A program made the translations under genes and the position numbers. Source: Erwinia mallotivora (lineage in GTDB: Bacteria > Pseudomonadota > Gammaproteobacteria > Enterobacterales > Enterobacteriaceae). From it: a DNA stretch of 64,000 nucleotides. Shown here in pieces: positions 11,130 to 20,583 of the stretch. Within the stretch, counting starts at the first letter, position 1; every line of letters begins with the position of its first letter. The stretch covers positions 17,322 to 81,321 of the forward strand of contig NZ_JFHN01000051.1 of assembly GCF_000590885.1 (NCBI RefSeq), in the 5' to 3' direction. The notes beneath the pieces are model-generated. The model searched no databases. It was given only the letters and a program-made list of their open reading frames with translations, and was not told the origin of the DNA.

Positions 11130-12884
11130 ATGTCGTTTACACTGCGCCCCTATCAGCAGGAAGCGGTTGATGCCACTCTCAGCCATTTCCGCCGCTCCAG
11201 CCATCCGGCGGTGATTGTTCTGCCCACCGGGGCCGGGAAAAGTCTGGTGATTGCAGAGCTGGCAAGACTTGCGCGTGGGCGCGTGTTAGTGCTGGCCCAT
11301 GTCAAAGAGCTGGTCGCACAGAATCACAGCAAGTATGAGTCTTATGGCCTGAAAGCCGATATTTTTGCCGCCGGATTACAGCGCCGCGACAGTCACAGCA
11401 AAGTGGTGTTTGGCAGCGTCCAGTCCGTGGCACGCAACCTGTCACTGTTTGACAGCGAGTTTACGTTACTGATTGTCGATGAATGCCACCGCATCAGCGA
11501 TGCTGATGACAGTCAGTATCAGCAAATTATCAGCCATCTTCGCCTGCGTAATCCGAAATTGCGCCTGCTCGGTCTGACCGCCACCCCCTTTCGTCTTGGC
11601 AAGGGCTGGATTTATCAGTTTCACTATCACGGTATGGTCCGGGGCGATGAGCGCGCCCTCTTTCGCGACTGTATATATGAACTGCCGCTGCGTTACATGA
11701 TTAAACATGGATTTCTGGTGCCACCAGAGAGACTTGATATGCCGGTAGTGCAGTACGATTTCAGTCGTCTGACTGCGAAAGAAAATGGTCTGTTCAGCGA
11801 GGCGGATCTTAACCGTGAACTGCACCAGCAACAGCGTATCACGCCGCATATTATCCGACAGATTGTTGAGTTTGCTCAGGACCGCCAGGGGGTGATGATT
11901 TTTGCCGCCACTGTTGAACACGCAGCAGAAGTGGCGCGTCTGCTGCCCGATGATAATGCGTTAATTACCGCAGCTACCCCGGCCAGTGAGCGCGATGCAC
12001 TGATTACCGCGTTTAAAGCCCGTCAGCTACGCTATCTGGTCAACGTGGCCGTGCTGACCACCGGTTTTGATGCGCCGCATGTTGATCTGATTGCCATTCT
12101 GCGCCCCACCGAGTCGGTGAGCCTTTATCAGCAAATCGTCGGTCGCGGATTGCGGCTTTGTCCTGGTAAGCACGACTGCCTGATTCTGGATTACGCCGGC
12201 AACCCGCATGATATCTTTACCCCGGAAGTCGGCACGCCCAAAGGTACAAGTGATAATCAGCCGGTGCAGGTATTTTGTCCGGCCTGCGGCTTTGCCAACA
12301 CGTTCTGGGGCAAAACCACCAAAGACGGCACGATAATTGAACACTTTGGCCGTCGCTGTCAGGGGATACTGGAAGATGATGAAGGTGAACGCCAGCAATG
12401 CGATTTCCGCTTCCGCTTTAAAAGCTGTCCACACTGTCACGCTGAAAACGATATTGCCGCCCGCCGTTGCCACCAGTGCGAGGTGGTACTGGTTGACCCG
12501 GACGACATGCTGAAAGCCGCGCTGAAACTAAAGGATGCGCTGGTTTTACGCTGTGCAGCAATGGTTCTTGAATGCGGCGTTGATGAGAAAGGCGAGTGGC
12601 TGAAGGCACGTTACTATGACGAGGATGCAACAGAAGTCAGTGAGCGATTTCGCCTGAATACCCCCGCTCAGCGCAAAGCCTTTGAGCATATTTTCCTGCG
12701 TCCACATCAGCGTGCGCCGGGCCTGGCGATGAGCTGGAAAAATGCGGCGGACCTTGTTGCCCTTCAGCCCCTGTTGCGCCATCCCGACTTTATCGTCGCC
12801 CGGAAACAGCGTCACTACTGGCAGATCCGTGAAAAAGTCTTCGACTATCAGGGACGCTATCGCCGTGCCAACGAACTTTTCTGA
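11130..12884 (+). CDS. radD: RadD (YejH), superfamily 2 DNA repair helicase
   Basis: A 584-residue DEAH/DECH-box ATPase. In E. coli RadD takes part in double-strand break repair and interacts with SSB. Motif I is VLPTGAGKS (about residue 33), motif II DECH (about 117), motif [12 protein letters not shown], and the C-terminal helicase half has [14 protein letters not shown] (motif VI). A zinc-binding region follows with CPACG, a Cys further on, CPHC and CHQC pairs. The gene is 207 bp from divergent rsuA, so both promoters lie between. Confidence 0.93.
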   Translation: MSFTLRPYQQEAVDATLSHFRRSSHPAVIVLPTGAGKSLVIAELARLARGRVLVLAHVKELVAQNHSKYESYGLKADIFAAGLQRRDSHSKVVFGSVQSVARNLSLFDSEFTLLIVDECHRISDADDSQYQQIISHLRLRNPKLRLLGLTATPFRLGKGWIYQFHYHGMVRGDERALFRDCIYELPLRYMIKHGFLVPPERLDMPVVQYDFSRLTAKENGLFSEADLNRELHQQQRITPHIIRQIVEFAQDRQGVMIFAATVEHAAEVARLLPDDNALITAATPASERDALITAFKARQLRYLVNVAVLTTGFDAPHVDLIAILRPTESVSLYQQIVGRGLRLCPGKHDCLILDYAGNPHDIFTPEVGTPKGTSDNQPVQVFCPACGFANTFWGKTTKDGTIIEHFGRRCQGILEDDEGERQQCDFRFRFKSCPHCHAENDIAARRCHQCEVVLVDPDDMLKAALKLKDALVLRCAAMVLECGVDEKGEWLKARYYDEDATEVSERFRLNTPAQRKAFEHIFLRPHQRAPGLAMSWKNAADLVALQPLLRHPDFIVARKQRHYWQIREKVFDYQGRYRRANELF

Positions 12885-13035
12885 CATCGGCTGGCAGACA
12901 GAAACACCGACATAGCCGTTGCCCGTTTCCCGGAGTAAGGCTATAATGCGCCCCGCTTTTGCAACCGCAGAAGCTGAACCATTAACCTGTTGCTGGGTCG
13001 CCTGTGACAGGATACTTACTTAAAGAGACTGAACA

Positions 13036-13320
13036 ATGTTCACTATCAATGCAGAAGAACGTAAAGAGCAGGGTAAGGGTGCGAGCCGCCGCCTGCGTAC
13101 AGCTAATAAATTCCCGGCCATCATTTATGGCGGTAAAGATGCAGCTGTTGCCATCGAACTGGACCACGACTCGGTGATGAACATGCAGGCCAAGCCTGAG
13201 TTCTACAGCGAAGTTCTGACTCTGGTTGTCAATGGTAAAGAGACTAAAGTAAAAGTGCAGGCTGTACAGCGTCATCCGTTCAAGCCAAAACTGCACCATA
13301 TCGACTTCGTTCGCGCTTAA
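13036..13320 (+). CDS. rplY: Ribosomal protein L25 (bL25)
   Basis: A 94-residue short form of bL25, which binds 5S rRNA in the large subunit. The start ([19 protein letters not shown]) and end ([15 protein letters not shown]) are typical and the length equals the E. coli protein. A strong terminator follows 20 bp after the stop. The gene stands alone between radD and the oppositely oriented yejK. Confidence 0.97.
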   Translation: MFTINAEERKEQGKGASRRLRTANKFPAIIYGGKDAAVAIELDHDSVMNMQAKPEFYSEVLTLVVNGKETKVKVQAVQRHPFKPKLHHIDFVRA

Positions 13321-13340
13321 CAGCCCGTCCGGAACATAAA

Positions 13341-13369
13341 AAACGCCGCGTTATGCGGCGTTTTTTTTG
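13341..13369. terminator. Terminator between convergent rplY and yejK
   Basis: The 7-bp GC-rich stem ACGCCGC / GCGGCGT with a five-base loop is flanked by A residues on the left and eight T on the right, so it can work for both rplY and the convergent yejK. Confidence 0.92.
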
Positions 13370-13372
13370 CGC

Positions 13373-14377
13373 TCAACCACCACTGCTGCGACGCTGTAGC
13401 TGATCCCGCAGGTTAGGGGGTGTGCCTTTAATTGTCAGCGTATCGGTTGCCGCATCCCAGAAAATGCGCTCACCCAGCAGCATGGCATCAAAATTGAGGG
13501 TCAGACCGCCGCCGCTGCCGGCAAATTTAGTCAGCTGGCGTAATGTGCCCCGGTCAGCCGGGAAACGCTCTTCCAGTTCGTAGCCCTGCTCCTGTGTGAA
13601 AGTCTGGAAGGTTTTCTCTCCCAGTGGGGCCAGCTCCCCCGACAGCTCTTGCAGTTCGATCTCTTCACCTGCCTGTAATTGTTCATTACAGTAGCTGTAA
13701 ACCTGTTGTCGATAGTTCTGACGTTCGTTCTTATCCAGACTGGCCTGATCGCAGTAATCATCGACAGCCTGTAATAATCCACGGTTTTGCGCTTTGGTAT
13801 CCAGCCCGACGCTGGCCCCGAGAAAGTCCATGAAAAAATCAGCCACTTTTCGGCCTACCCGTCCACGTAAAAAGGTCAGATAGCGGGTGGATTCCGGATT
13901 CGTTTCCCACTCGGTCAGATCGATACGGGCAACGATATCGGCATGATGGAGGTCGAGATAATGGGTGCTGCTGATATCAAGCTCTTCGTTAACGCGCATG
14001 CTGCTCTGGCTGTTGAGCACCGCAACCAGCAGGTATTCCACCGCCAGATAACGATAATGACCGAACAGCACAATACCGCCATCAGCGAACGGATATTTGG
14101 CAAGTTCATCACGTAGCCGTCCGGTAGCCGCCCGACTGAACGCCAGAAAATCATCCTGACCTTTCCGGCAATTGCGCAATGCTTCAGCCAGCTCGCTGTC
14201 TTCATTGAACAGGCCATATGCCTTACTTTTGGCACTGTAGACGCGGTGCAGCTCTTCCATCATTGCCGTTACCGGGCCGTTCGCAGGTAACAATGACTCG
14301 CGCAGCACCAGCTCCAGCGTCTGTTCATCGCGCTTGATCATCTGATGCAGGGCAATCTGGTCGATATCCAGACTCAT
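13373..14377 (-). CDS. yejK: YejK (NdpA), nucleoid-associated protein
   Basis: A 334-residue soluble protein of the NdpA family, found associated with the nucleoid and reported to interact with topoisomerase IV in E. coli. The N-terminal [19 protein letters not shown] and the internal [23 protein letters not shown] are characteristic of the family. GAGAG precedes the ATG by about 7 bases. It is divergent from yejL and convergent with rplY, the conserved enteric layout. Confidence 0.93.
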   Translation of the reverse strand: MSLDIDQIALHQMIKRDEQTLELVLRESLLPANGPVTAMMEELHRVYSAKSKAYGLFNEDSELAEALRNCRKGQDDFLAFSRAATGRLRDELAKYPFADGGIVLFGHYRYLAVEYLLVAVLNSQSSMRVNEELDISSTHYLDLHHADIVARIDLTEWETNPESTRYLTFLRGRVGRKVADFFMDFLGASVGLDTKAQNRGLLQAVDDYCDQASLDKNERQNYRQQVYSYCNEQLQAGEEIELQELSGELAPLGEKTFQTFTQEQGYELEERFPADRGTLRQLTKFAGSGGGLTLNFDAMLLGERIFWDAATDTLTIKGTPPNLRDQLQRRSSGG

Positions 14378-14538
14378 GGTAAACTCTCCTTAATGTGACT
14401 CAGGCGCGTATTCAATCATTCGCCGTCACAGCAATCAACCAACAACAACATTAACCAATGTCTTGCGATAAAAGTGCAGAAAAAATTGCACATCTACGGT
14501 AGGATAACGCCCTTTAATACTCAGCAAATTCGACTGCT

Positions 14539-14766
14539 ATGCCACAACAATCCCGATACAGCGATCAGCGCGTGGAAAAACTTCTCGCGGACATGGTCAA
14601 TATTCTTGAAAAAGATAAAGCGCCAACCGATCTTTCCCTGATGGTTCTTGGAAATATGGTTACCAATTTAATTAACACCAGCGTATCCCCCGCTCAGAGG
14701 CGTACGCTGGCACGTTCATTTGCTGATGCCCTGCAAGCTTCAGTAAGTGAAGATGAAGCCCATTAA
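14539..14766 (+). CDS. yejL: YejL family protein (UPF0352)
   Basis: A 75-residue helical protein matching YejL ([19 protein letters not shown] at the start). Function is unknown. It lies 21 bp ahead of yejM on the same strand and is probably co-transcribed with it. Confidence 0.92.
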   Translation: MPQQSRYSDQRVEKLLADMVNILEKDKAPTDLSLMVLGNMVTNLINTSVSPAQRRTLARSFADALQASVSEDEAH

Positions 14767-14787
14767 CGTAATAATTTTGAATCGGTT

Positions 14788-16539
14788 ATGGTAACAAATC
14801 AGCAGCGCTACCGTGAAAAAGTATCTCAGATGATTGGCTGGGGGCATTGGTTCGCCCTCTTTAACATTCTTTTTGCCTTCATTTTGGGTAGCCGCTATCT
14901 GTTTGTTTCCGACTGGCCCGCCTCGCTGGCGGGGCGAATCTATGCTTTCACCAGTTGGATTGGGCATTTCAGTTTTATTGTTTTCGCGGCCTATTTACTG
15001 ATTATTTTTCCGCTCACCTTTGTCGTCATGTCCCAGCGATTGCTGCGTTTTTTGTCAGCGATAGTTGCTACCGCCGGCCTGACGCTGCTTCTTGTTGACA
15101 GTGCCGTTTTTAACCGTTTCCATCTGCATCTTAACCCGGTGGTGTGGGAACTGGTTATCAACCCCGATCAGAGTGAGCTGGCCCGCGACTGGCAACTGAT
15201 GTTCATCAGCGTTCCGGCCATTTTTCTGGTAGAAATGTTGTTTGCTACCTGGAGCTGGCAAAAGTTACGAAGTCTGAACCGTCGCCGCTTCGGTAAACCG
15301 TTGGCCGTGCTGTTTATTGTGGCGTTTTGTACCAGCCATGTGATGTATATCTGGGCCGATGCAAACTTTTACCGCCCAATTACCATGCAACGCTCTAATC
15401 TGCCGCTCTCCTACCCGATGACAGCACGCCGCTTCCTTGAAAAACATGGTTTGCTGGATGAGCAGGAGTATCAACGCAGGCTGGTTGAACAGGGTGATCC
15501 TGAAGCGCTATCTGTCGCTTATCCGCTTAATAACATTACCTTTCGCGATGGTGGAACCCGCAGTAATTTGCTGGTAGTAACGGTGGAAGGCCTCAACGCA
15601 GCAACGCTGCCGAAATACCTGCCGGGGCTGGCGCAATTTGCCAGTCAGAATGTCAGTTTTATGCAGCATTACAGCGCAGGCAGTACGCCTGACAGCGGTT
15701 TGTTCGGCCTGTTTTATGGTATCTCCCCCGCTTATATGGATGGTGTGCTGTCGGCCAGGATGCCTTCTGCATTAATGGATGCGTTAAGCAGGCAGGGATA
15801 TCAGTTCGGGCTTTTCGCTTCTGATGGGTTTGCGTCGCCACTTTACCGCCAGGCGCTTCTTGCTGACTACTCATTGCCGCCATCCAGAAGTCAGTCTGAT
15901 GAGCAAACTGTCGCCCAGTGGCAAAGCTGGCTTGAAGGACAAAAAAACAGTAAATCGCCGTGGTTCTCCTATCTTTCCCTCTCAGGGAAAAATGAATCTG
16001 ACAACACGCCAGAAAAGTATCTCCGACATTATCAGCGGAATATGGTTGATGTGGATAAGCAGATTCAGAGCGTGCTTGCCAGCCTGCAAAACAAGGGATT
16101 ACTGGATAACACGGTAGTGGTTATTACCGCACAACACGGTACGGCACTGGACGGCAACACCAGCATGGGAAATCGTGCGAATCTCCGCGTGCCGCTGGTG
16201 GTCCACTGGCCTGGAACCCCTGCACAGCAGATTAATAAGCTGAGCGACCACCAGGACGTTATGGCTACCCTGATGCAACGCCTGCTCCATGTAAGCAATC
16301 CGGGCTATGACTATTCACAGGGAGAGGATTTGTTTGCCGCTCGTCGTCGCAATGACTGGGTTGCCAGTAGCAACAATCGTCAGCTGGTTATCACCACTCC
16401 TGAGGTCACGCTGGTACTGGACAATAATGGTAATTACACCGCCTGGGACAGCGAAGGCCATCGTCTGAAAGATCACAAGCCACAGTTAGCGCTGCTGTTA
16501 CAGGTGCTGACGGAAGAAAAGCGTTTTATCGCGAACTGA
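14788..16539 (+). CDS. yejM: PbgA/YejM (LapC), regulator of lipopolysaccharide synthesis
   Basis: A 583-residue inner-membrane protein. The first 190 residues form five membrane helices; the rest is a periplasmic alkaline phosphatase/sulfatase-like domain. PbgA senses lipopolysaccharide and, with LapB, controls FtsH degradation of LpxC. The sulfatase-fold core is seen in LLVVTVEGLNAATLP (about residue 261) and in the AQHG segment (about 450); the catalytic Thr/Ser of true sulfatases is not obviously preserved, as expected. It is the last backbone gene before the tRNA that anchors the island. Confidence 0.93.
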   Translation: MVTNQQRYREKVSQMIGWGHWFALFNILFAFILGSRYLFVSDWPASLAGRIYAFTSWIGHFSFIVFAAYLLIIFPLTFVVMSQRLLRFLSAIVATAGLTLLLVDSAVFNRFHLHLNPVVWELVINPDQSELARDWQLMFISVPAIFLVEMLFATWSWQKLRSLNRRRFGKPLAVLFIVAFCTSHVMYIWADANFYRPITMQRSNLPLSYPMTARRFLEKHGLLDEQEYQRRLVEQGDPEALSVAYPLNNITFRDGGTRSNLLVVTVEGLNAATLPKYLPGLAQFASQNVSFMQHYSAGSTPDSGLFGLFYGISPAYMDGVLSARMPSALMDALSRQGYQFGLFASDGFASPLYRQALLADYSLPPSRSQSDEQTVAQWQSWLEGQKNSKSPWFSYLSLSGKNESDNTPEKYLRHYQRNMVDVDKQIQSVLASLQNKGLLDNTVVVITAQHGTALDGNTSMGNRANLRVPLVVHWPGTPAQQINKLSDHQDVMATLMQRLLHVSNPGYDYSQGEDLFAARRRNDWVASSNNRQLVITTPEVTLVLDNNGNYTAWDSEGHRLKDHKPQLALLLQVLTEEKRFIAN

Positions 16540-16632
16540 GATAAAACATAGCGAAATTGCTTAATTTCATAGCAGTCAACATGTTAGGTGCTTGCAATCA
16601 TCGCGGATTTCAGTAGTATTAGCAGCCTGTGT

Positions 16633-16709
16633 CGGCACGTAGCGCAGCCTGGTAGCGCACTGTCATGGGGTGTCAGGGGTCGGAGGTTCAAATCCTCTCG
16701 TGCCGACCA
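16633..16709 (+). tRNA. proL: tRNA-Pro(GGG)
   Basis: A complete 77-nt tRNA with encoded CCA. The acceptor CGGCACG pairs with CGTGCCG, the D-arm AGCGCAGCCTGGTAGCGC and T-arm GGAGGTTCAAATCCTC are canonical, and the anticodon loop TCATGGGGTG gives anticodon GGG. It follows yejM as in E. coli. Its last 14 bases are the attachment site of the island. Confidence 0.97.
16696..16709 (+). repeat. attL: left 14-bp direct repeat in tRNA-Pro 3' end
   Basis: The sequence TCTCGTGCCGACCA, the 3' end of tRNA-Pro, recurs exactly at 36709-36722. The matches stop on both sides. Integration into tRNA 3' ends is usual for P4-type integrases, and the integrase gene lies just inside this end. Confidence 0.9.
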
Positions 16710-16762
16710 TCAATATCCCCAACGTTTTGTCCGGCAAAGTCCAGACAAGACTATAAATTTAG

Positions 16763-16799
16763 AAAGTACAGTGGGTTAACATGATCCGCTGTACTTTTT
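16763..16799 (+). terminator. Element-borne terminator behind tRNA-Pro
   Basis: A 12-bp stem (16763-16774 with 16786-16797, one G-T pair) with an 11-base loop ends in a short T run. It lies 54 bp after the tRNA, inside the element, and probably replaces the native terminator displaced to 36769. Confidence 0.75.
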
Positions 16800-16818
16800 A
16801 TTGTCTAGTGACGTCCAT

Positions 16819-16898
16819 AGTCTTACATTGAAATCCACGATTGATAGGCCTATCTCTAGGCTTAGTCATACATTGGCTTGAAAAGCGATATGCCTATC
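16819..16898 (+). repeat. Tandem imperfect repeats upstream of the integrase
   Basis: A composite unit occurs twice with a period of about 45 bp: AGTCTTACATTG (16819) then GATAGGCCTATC (16843), and AGTCATACATTG (16864) then GATATGCCTATC (16887). The first 12-mer GATAGGCCTATC is a perfect palindrome. Placement between attL and int suggests integrase arm sites or an operator for int; both are inference. Confidence 0.65.
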
Positions 16899-16927
16899 AC
16901 TGCTAAGGACTGAAATGGAGAGCTTTT

Positions 16928-18193
16928 GTGGCAAGGCAGACTAAACCTCTTACAAATACTGAAATCAAAAACGCTAAGTGTTCGGAACGTGCCATCGTCC
17001 TCTATGACGGAGACGGACTAGAAATTCAGATCAATCCAGCCGGTTCAAAACTCTGGCGCTTCCGTTACTACAGACCTTTTACAAGCAAACGCACTATCCT
17101 CAGCTTCGGTTCCTACCCAGAAATCTCTCTCTTAGAAGCTCGCCAGTTCCGTACAGACTTCCGAAAACTTCTGCAGCAGGACATTGATCCGCAAGAGCAC
17201 AGGAAGGCGCAAAGACTTCAACAAAGAGAAGCAACAGAAAACACATTCGAAAAGGTTGCTGCATTATGGTTCAAGACTAAAGAAGCTGCCGGACTAACCC
17301 AGCACACGCTAAACGACATCTGGCGCTCTCTAAGTAAGTATGTGTTTCCACACATTGGCTCATTGCCTATCGCAAAAATCACCGCTCAGCAATTCATTGG
17401 GGCGCTTGAACCAACTCACTCAGCCGGAAGGCTGGAAACAGTTAAACGTCTTACGCAGCGTATCAATGAAGTCATGGACTACGCCCTCAATTCAGGATTA
17501 GTGACTTTCAATCCTGCTGCGAGAATCAGTAGAACCTTCCATAAGCCGACAGTAAAGCACCGCCCTGCCCTTGCACCCGAACAACTCCCCCTACTTATGA
17601 AGGCTCTCGCATTTGCGAGTATTGGCAGACAGACGCGTTGCCTGATTGAATGGCAGCTTCTTACTATGACGCGGCCAGCCGAAGCAGCAATGACCCGGTG
17701 GGACGAGATCAATTTTGAGACAAAGGAATGGCGCATTCCTGCCGGGCGCATGAAAATGAAACGTATGCATATTGTTCCGTTGTCTGACCAGGCACTTGCC
17801 GTATTAGAAATCATGAAGGCTATCAGTAAACATAGACCACACGTTTTTCCGGGCTACCGTAATCCACTGGAACCAATGAACAGTCAGACGGCAAACATGG
17901 CGCTGAAACGTATGGGCTTCAAAGATATCCTTGTTGCGCATGGTATGAGATCCATAGCCTCAACTGTTCTCAATGAGAAAGGGTTTCAGCCTGACGTGAT
18001 TGAAGCAGCACTGGCACACATTGATACTAATGAGGTCAGAAGAGCTTACAACCGTTCTCAATACCTGGAGCAACGAAGAGATATGATGGCGTGGTGGGGA
18101 AGGCATGTTGAACTTTCAGCAAGTGGCAACTACAGCTTTTCATCAGGATTGGAAAATGATTCATTAAATCATTACCATGATTTAAAAGTATGA
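16928..18193 (+). CDS. int: P4-type tyrosine integrase (GTG start)
   Basis: The 421-residue integrase catalyses insertion and excision at the tRNA-Pro end. It starts with GTG at 16928, seven bases after GGAG. The N-terminal 90 residues are the DUF4102 arm-binding domain (LYDGDGLEIQINPAGSKLWRFRY), followed by a SAM-like core-binding domain and the catalytic domain. Catalytic residues are visible: Arg in TMTRPAEA (about 249), HGMR (about 338-341), and Tyr in RRAYNRSQYLEQRR (about 373). It faces away from the tRNA. Members of this family use the 3' ends of tRNA genes, in keeping with the repeat found here. Confidence 0.95.
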   Translation: MARQTKPLTNTEIKNAKCSERAIVLYDGDGLEIQINPAGSKLWRFRYYRPFTSKRTILSFGSYPEISLLEARQFRTDFRKLLQQDIDPQEHRKAQRLQQREATENTFEKVAALWFKTKEAAGLTQHTLNDIWRSLSKYVFPHIGSLPIAKITAQQFIGALEPTHSAGRLETVKRLTQRINEVMDYALNSGLVTFNPAARISRTFHKPTVKHRPALAPEQLPLLMKALAFASIGRQTRCLIEWQLLTMTRPAEAAMTRWDEINFETKEWRIPAGRMKMKRMHIVPLSDQALAVLEIMKAISKHRPHVFPGYRNPLEPMNSQTANMALKRMGFKDILVAHGMRSIASTVLNEKGFQPDVIEAALAHIDTNEVRRAYNRSQYLEQRRDMMAWWGRHVELSASGNYSFSSGLENDSLNHYHDLKV

Positions 18194-18297
18194 TAATTAT
18201 TTGCATTTAACATTGTACTCTACTACAAGAATAGCAACTCAACTTTATGATCCAAAGATCATGACTAAGCCTAATAATTATATAAGGAAATAGCCTA

Positions 18298-19464
18298 ATG
18301 ATTTATCAGTGTTACTCATGCAGCAAGACATCTTTCGAAATTATTTGTCCCTGGTGTTCTGGCGGAGTACCAACTGCAACGAATTCATGGGGCACAAAAA
18401 CGCCCACCCCTATTACCTCAGAACAAATGATCCCTCTTAATCCCTCTTTTTATCCAGAATTTCAGTATCAGTCAAAAGGAATTATCAAAGACTTGTTCGG
18501 GAAAAAGAAAGAGCAGTCCCAACTCAATAGTCTCTTGCAAAATGTTTTAGATAAATATGCAACGTTTAAGGATCCTTATTTCACTAATTTCATTTACACA
18601 ACAAAGTTTTCACATGATAAGCGATCAGAAAGTGATTTATCGGAAGACAAAAGCACTTATTCTGATTTTGTATTATTTCGTGAAGTACTTGTTCGAAAGG
18701 GGTTTAATGAATTGGAAGAGCTGCCAATGCTTTTGGACAAGCTTTTACTTACTACATCATTTAACGCTGTATATAACGGGTTTGCGAAAGAGATCAAAAG
18801 ACATATCAAACCTACATTAACAGAATCTTTAAAATCATGGATTGAAGAAGCAGGAACGACATTTAGATCTGATCTATCATTGTTTCTATACTTTGTCTGG
18901 AGCAATAACATAGCCTTCTCTGCATTAGAATTCAATGAGAACGCACAAAACACTCCGGGCAAACCATTGATCTCAATTGATAATGTTAGAAAGTATATAT
19001 CAATCTGTGAAACTATATATTTTGACATACTGGTAGAAAGATTGGCTATACGCCTTGAACATTTCAATCCCGATAAATATGTTAATATGTACTCAGTTGA
19101 TTCAATGAATGGTTTTGAATTTGAAGACTTCTTAGTCAAGATATTCCAGACTCTTGGATACGATGTTAAAGAAACTAAGAGAACTCAAGATCAAGGTGCA
19201 GATCTATTTGTCACTCGTTTCGATAAAAATATTGTTATTCAGGCAAAAAATTATTCTGGCTCAGTTGGTAATTCAGCAGTACAACAAGCTATCTCCGCTA
19301 AGGCATTTTACTCATGTGACGAAGCAATGGTTATAACAAATTCATATTTCACCAATTCGGCCAAAGAACTTGCTGAATCAGCAAAAGTACGTTTGATTGA
19401 CAGAAATGAATTACAGAAATACCTAGAAGATTACAACCAAAAAATAATAGAAGACTTCAAATAA
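18298..19464 (+). CDS. Mrr-like restriction endonuclease with N-terminal zinc ribbon
   Basis: A 388-residue protein. The first 25 residues carry two Cys pairs (CYSC and CPWC), a small zinc ribbon. The middle 220 residues are not recognised. The C-terminal 120 residues are a PD-(D/E)xK nuclease domain of the Mrr type: FEFEDFL (about 270), GADLFV (about 300, catalytic Asp) and VIQAKNYSG (about 315, the QxK arm), then an AVQQAISAKAFY helix. Mrr enzymes cut modified DNA (type IV restriction), so an anti-phage role is likely but not shown. No methyltransferase is nearby, which agrees with modification-dependent cutting. The start is preceded by AAGGAAAT. Confidence 0.82.
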   Translation: MIYQCYSCSKTSFEIICPWCSGGVPTATNSWGTKTPTPITSEQMIPLNPSFYPEFQYQSKGIIKDLFGKKKEQSQLNSLLQNVLDKYATFKDPYFTNFIYTTKFSHDKRSESDLSEDKSTYSDFVLFREVLVRKGFNELEELPMLLDKLLLTTSFNAVYNGFAKEIKRHIKPTLTESLKSWIEEAGTTFRSDLSLFLYFVWSNNIAFSALEFNENAQNTPGKPLISIDNVRKYISICETIYFDILVERLAIRLEHFNPDKYVNMYSVDSMNGFEFEDFLVKIFQTLGYDVKETKRTQDQGADLFVTRFDKNIVIQAKNYSGSVGNSAVQQAISAKAFYSCDEAMVITNSYFTNSAKELAESAKVRLIDRNELQKYLEDYNQKIIEDFK

Positions 19465-19677
19465 TCGAATAACTATAGTTTTCACGAAACTAATAGAGTT
19501 GATGTTAAACAAGACATTTAAAGAATTAGCACAACTTTTACTGCCTAAGTGCAAAATTGGAAAAGTAATTAAGGGTGGTTATCTAGTAATCTTGGACATA
19601 CAATCCTGATACTACGCCACCCTGACCTTTAGAAAATAACAAATAAAGACCCGCACAGAGTATCTACAATAATTTAA

Positions 19678-19896
19678 TTATCCGAATCTGGCTGTAAATC
19701 TTTTATTACTGACTCTCCGGCTCATTTTATTGTTGCAATTAGGACATAAATGTTGTTTACGACCTTCAATTGTCCAAGTGTAGTAGTTTCTTTTAAACAA
19801 TATTCCACATATATCACATCTTCGTGGTTTCAGAATCGCGCCTATAATTGCCAATAAAATGACCCCACCAAAGATCCATTCCATAAATCCTCTCAT
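19678..19896 (-). CDS. Small membrane protein with zinc-ribbon motif
   Basis: About 72 residues if started at ATG 19896 (68 from ATG 19884). The protein has one N-terminal membrane helix (IFGGVILLAIIGAIL) followed by CDIC and, 24 residues on, CPNC, which predicts a small cytoplasmic zinc ribbon, then a basic tail. The ribosome binding site is weak for either start. No function is recognised. It is oriented against the Mrr-like gene and stands alone, with an AT-rich stretch on both sides (19465-19677 holds nothing else I can support). Confidence 0.5.
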   Translation of the reverse strand: MRGFMEWIFGGVILLAIIGAILKPRRCDICGILFKRNYYTWTIEGRKQHLCPNCNNKMSRRVSNKRFTARFG

Positions 19897-20033
19897 AAAA
19901 AAAGCAGTCAATTATTAATAATAATTCTTTTATTATAGAAAAAATAATTCCTTCATTAGACTTGATAACACCTGCAAGTAAGTATATATCTATTCTTGAG
20001 AGATTTCCCTCTCGAACATATAGGATACCAATC

Positions 20034-20162
20034 ATGTCACTTAAACCAGGACCAAAACGCATTGCTGAATCAACTGGCAAACCTGATCAGCGCCAGCGTG
20101 ATAACAAAAACACGCCTGGAAATAATCCAGATCTGAAGCCTAGTAAATCTTCAAAAAAATGA
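20034..20162 (+). CDS. Small basic hydrophilic protein (42 aa)
   Basis: A short frame starting MSLKPGPKRIAESTGKPDQ and ending in a Lys/Ser-rich tail. AGGA lies about 8 bases before the ATG and a clean Rho-independent terminator follows 22 bp after the stop, which together favour a real transcription unit. It is rich in Pro, Lys and Asn and likely disordered. No family is recognised. Confidence 0.45.
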   Translation: MSLKPGPKRIAESTGKPDQRQRDNKNTPGNNPDLKPSKSSKK

Positions 20163-20184
20163 TTATTGTAAACTTAAACGCATA

Positions 20185-20207
20185 AAAGCCCTCCGGGGCT
20201 TTTTTTA
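20185..20207 (+). terminator. Terminator after the 42-aa ORF
   Basis: AAAGCCC / GGGCTTT with loop TCCG, followed by a T run. A UNCG-like tetraloop adds stability. Confidence 0.85.
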
Positions 20208-20583
20208 ATAGCGCACGCTCAGCCAGCAGTAAATTATCAAGTGTATTTTCACATTTTTCTCTATTACAATCTACTCTCAGCAACATATTTCGCAAGAATA
20301 AAAAAAATAAATATAAAAACGACAAAATAGTGCAATTGGACAAAAGAGCATTATAGCTGACTATCAGTTAAGATTTAAACAAAAAAATTTTAGCTTTCGA
20401 TAAAAAGCAGAGTAAATTGCAATTTCTACTTAACTCAAATTATGGAAGCTTAATCGCTCCAGCTATCAATTTTTTAATTTATTAACTCAAACTGAGTTAA
20501 CAGCACTTTTAAACATGGTAATGTCAATCTGCGTTAGAAAAAATCGTGTTAACGATTAAAAAAAAACCTCTGGAGATTGATAT
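20208..20583. other. AT-rich intergenic stretch with half-site repeats (376 bp)
   Basis: No credible gene is seen; a minus-strand frame (20140-20343) has no family likeness. It contains TTAACTCAAA at 20430-20439 and again at 20482-20491, the second being one arm of the palindrome listed next. Confidence 0.5.
20482..20500. promoter_or_regulatory. Operator-like palindrome TTAACTCA-AAC-TGAGTTAA
   Basis: A perfect 8-bp inverted repeat with 3-bp spacer lies 84 bp upstream of the 56-aa gene at 20584. A direct copy of its left arm lies 52 bp further upstream. This is the geometry of a dimeric repressor site; the regulator is unknown. Confidence 0.45.

Noticed and set aside
16588..16779. 63-codon frame across the tRNA-Pro gene
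   Set aside because: It reads through the tRNA, which is certain; no ribosome binding site.
20140..20343. 67-codon minus-strand frame
   Set aside because: Runs over the terminator of the 42-aa ORF, low-complexity hydrophobic start, no family likeness or ribosome binding site.
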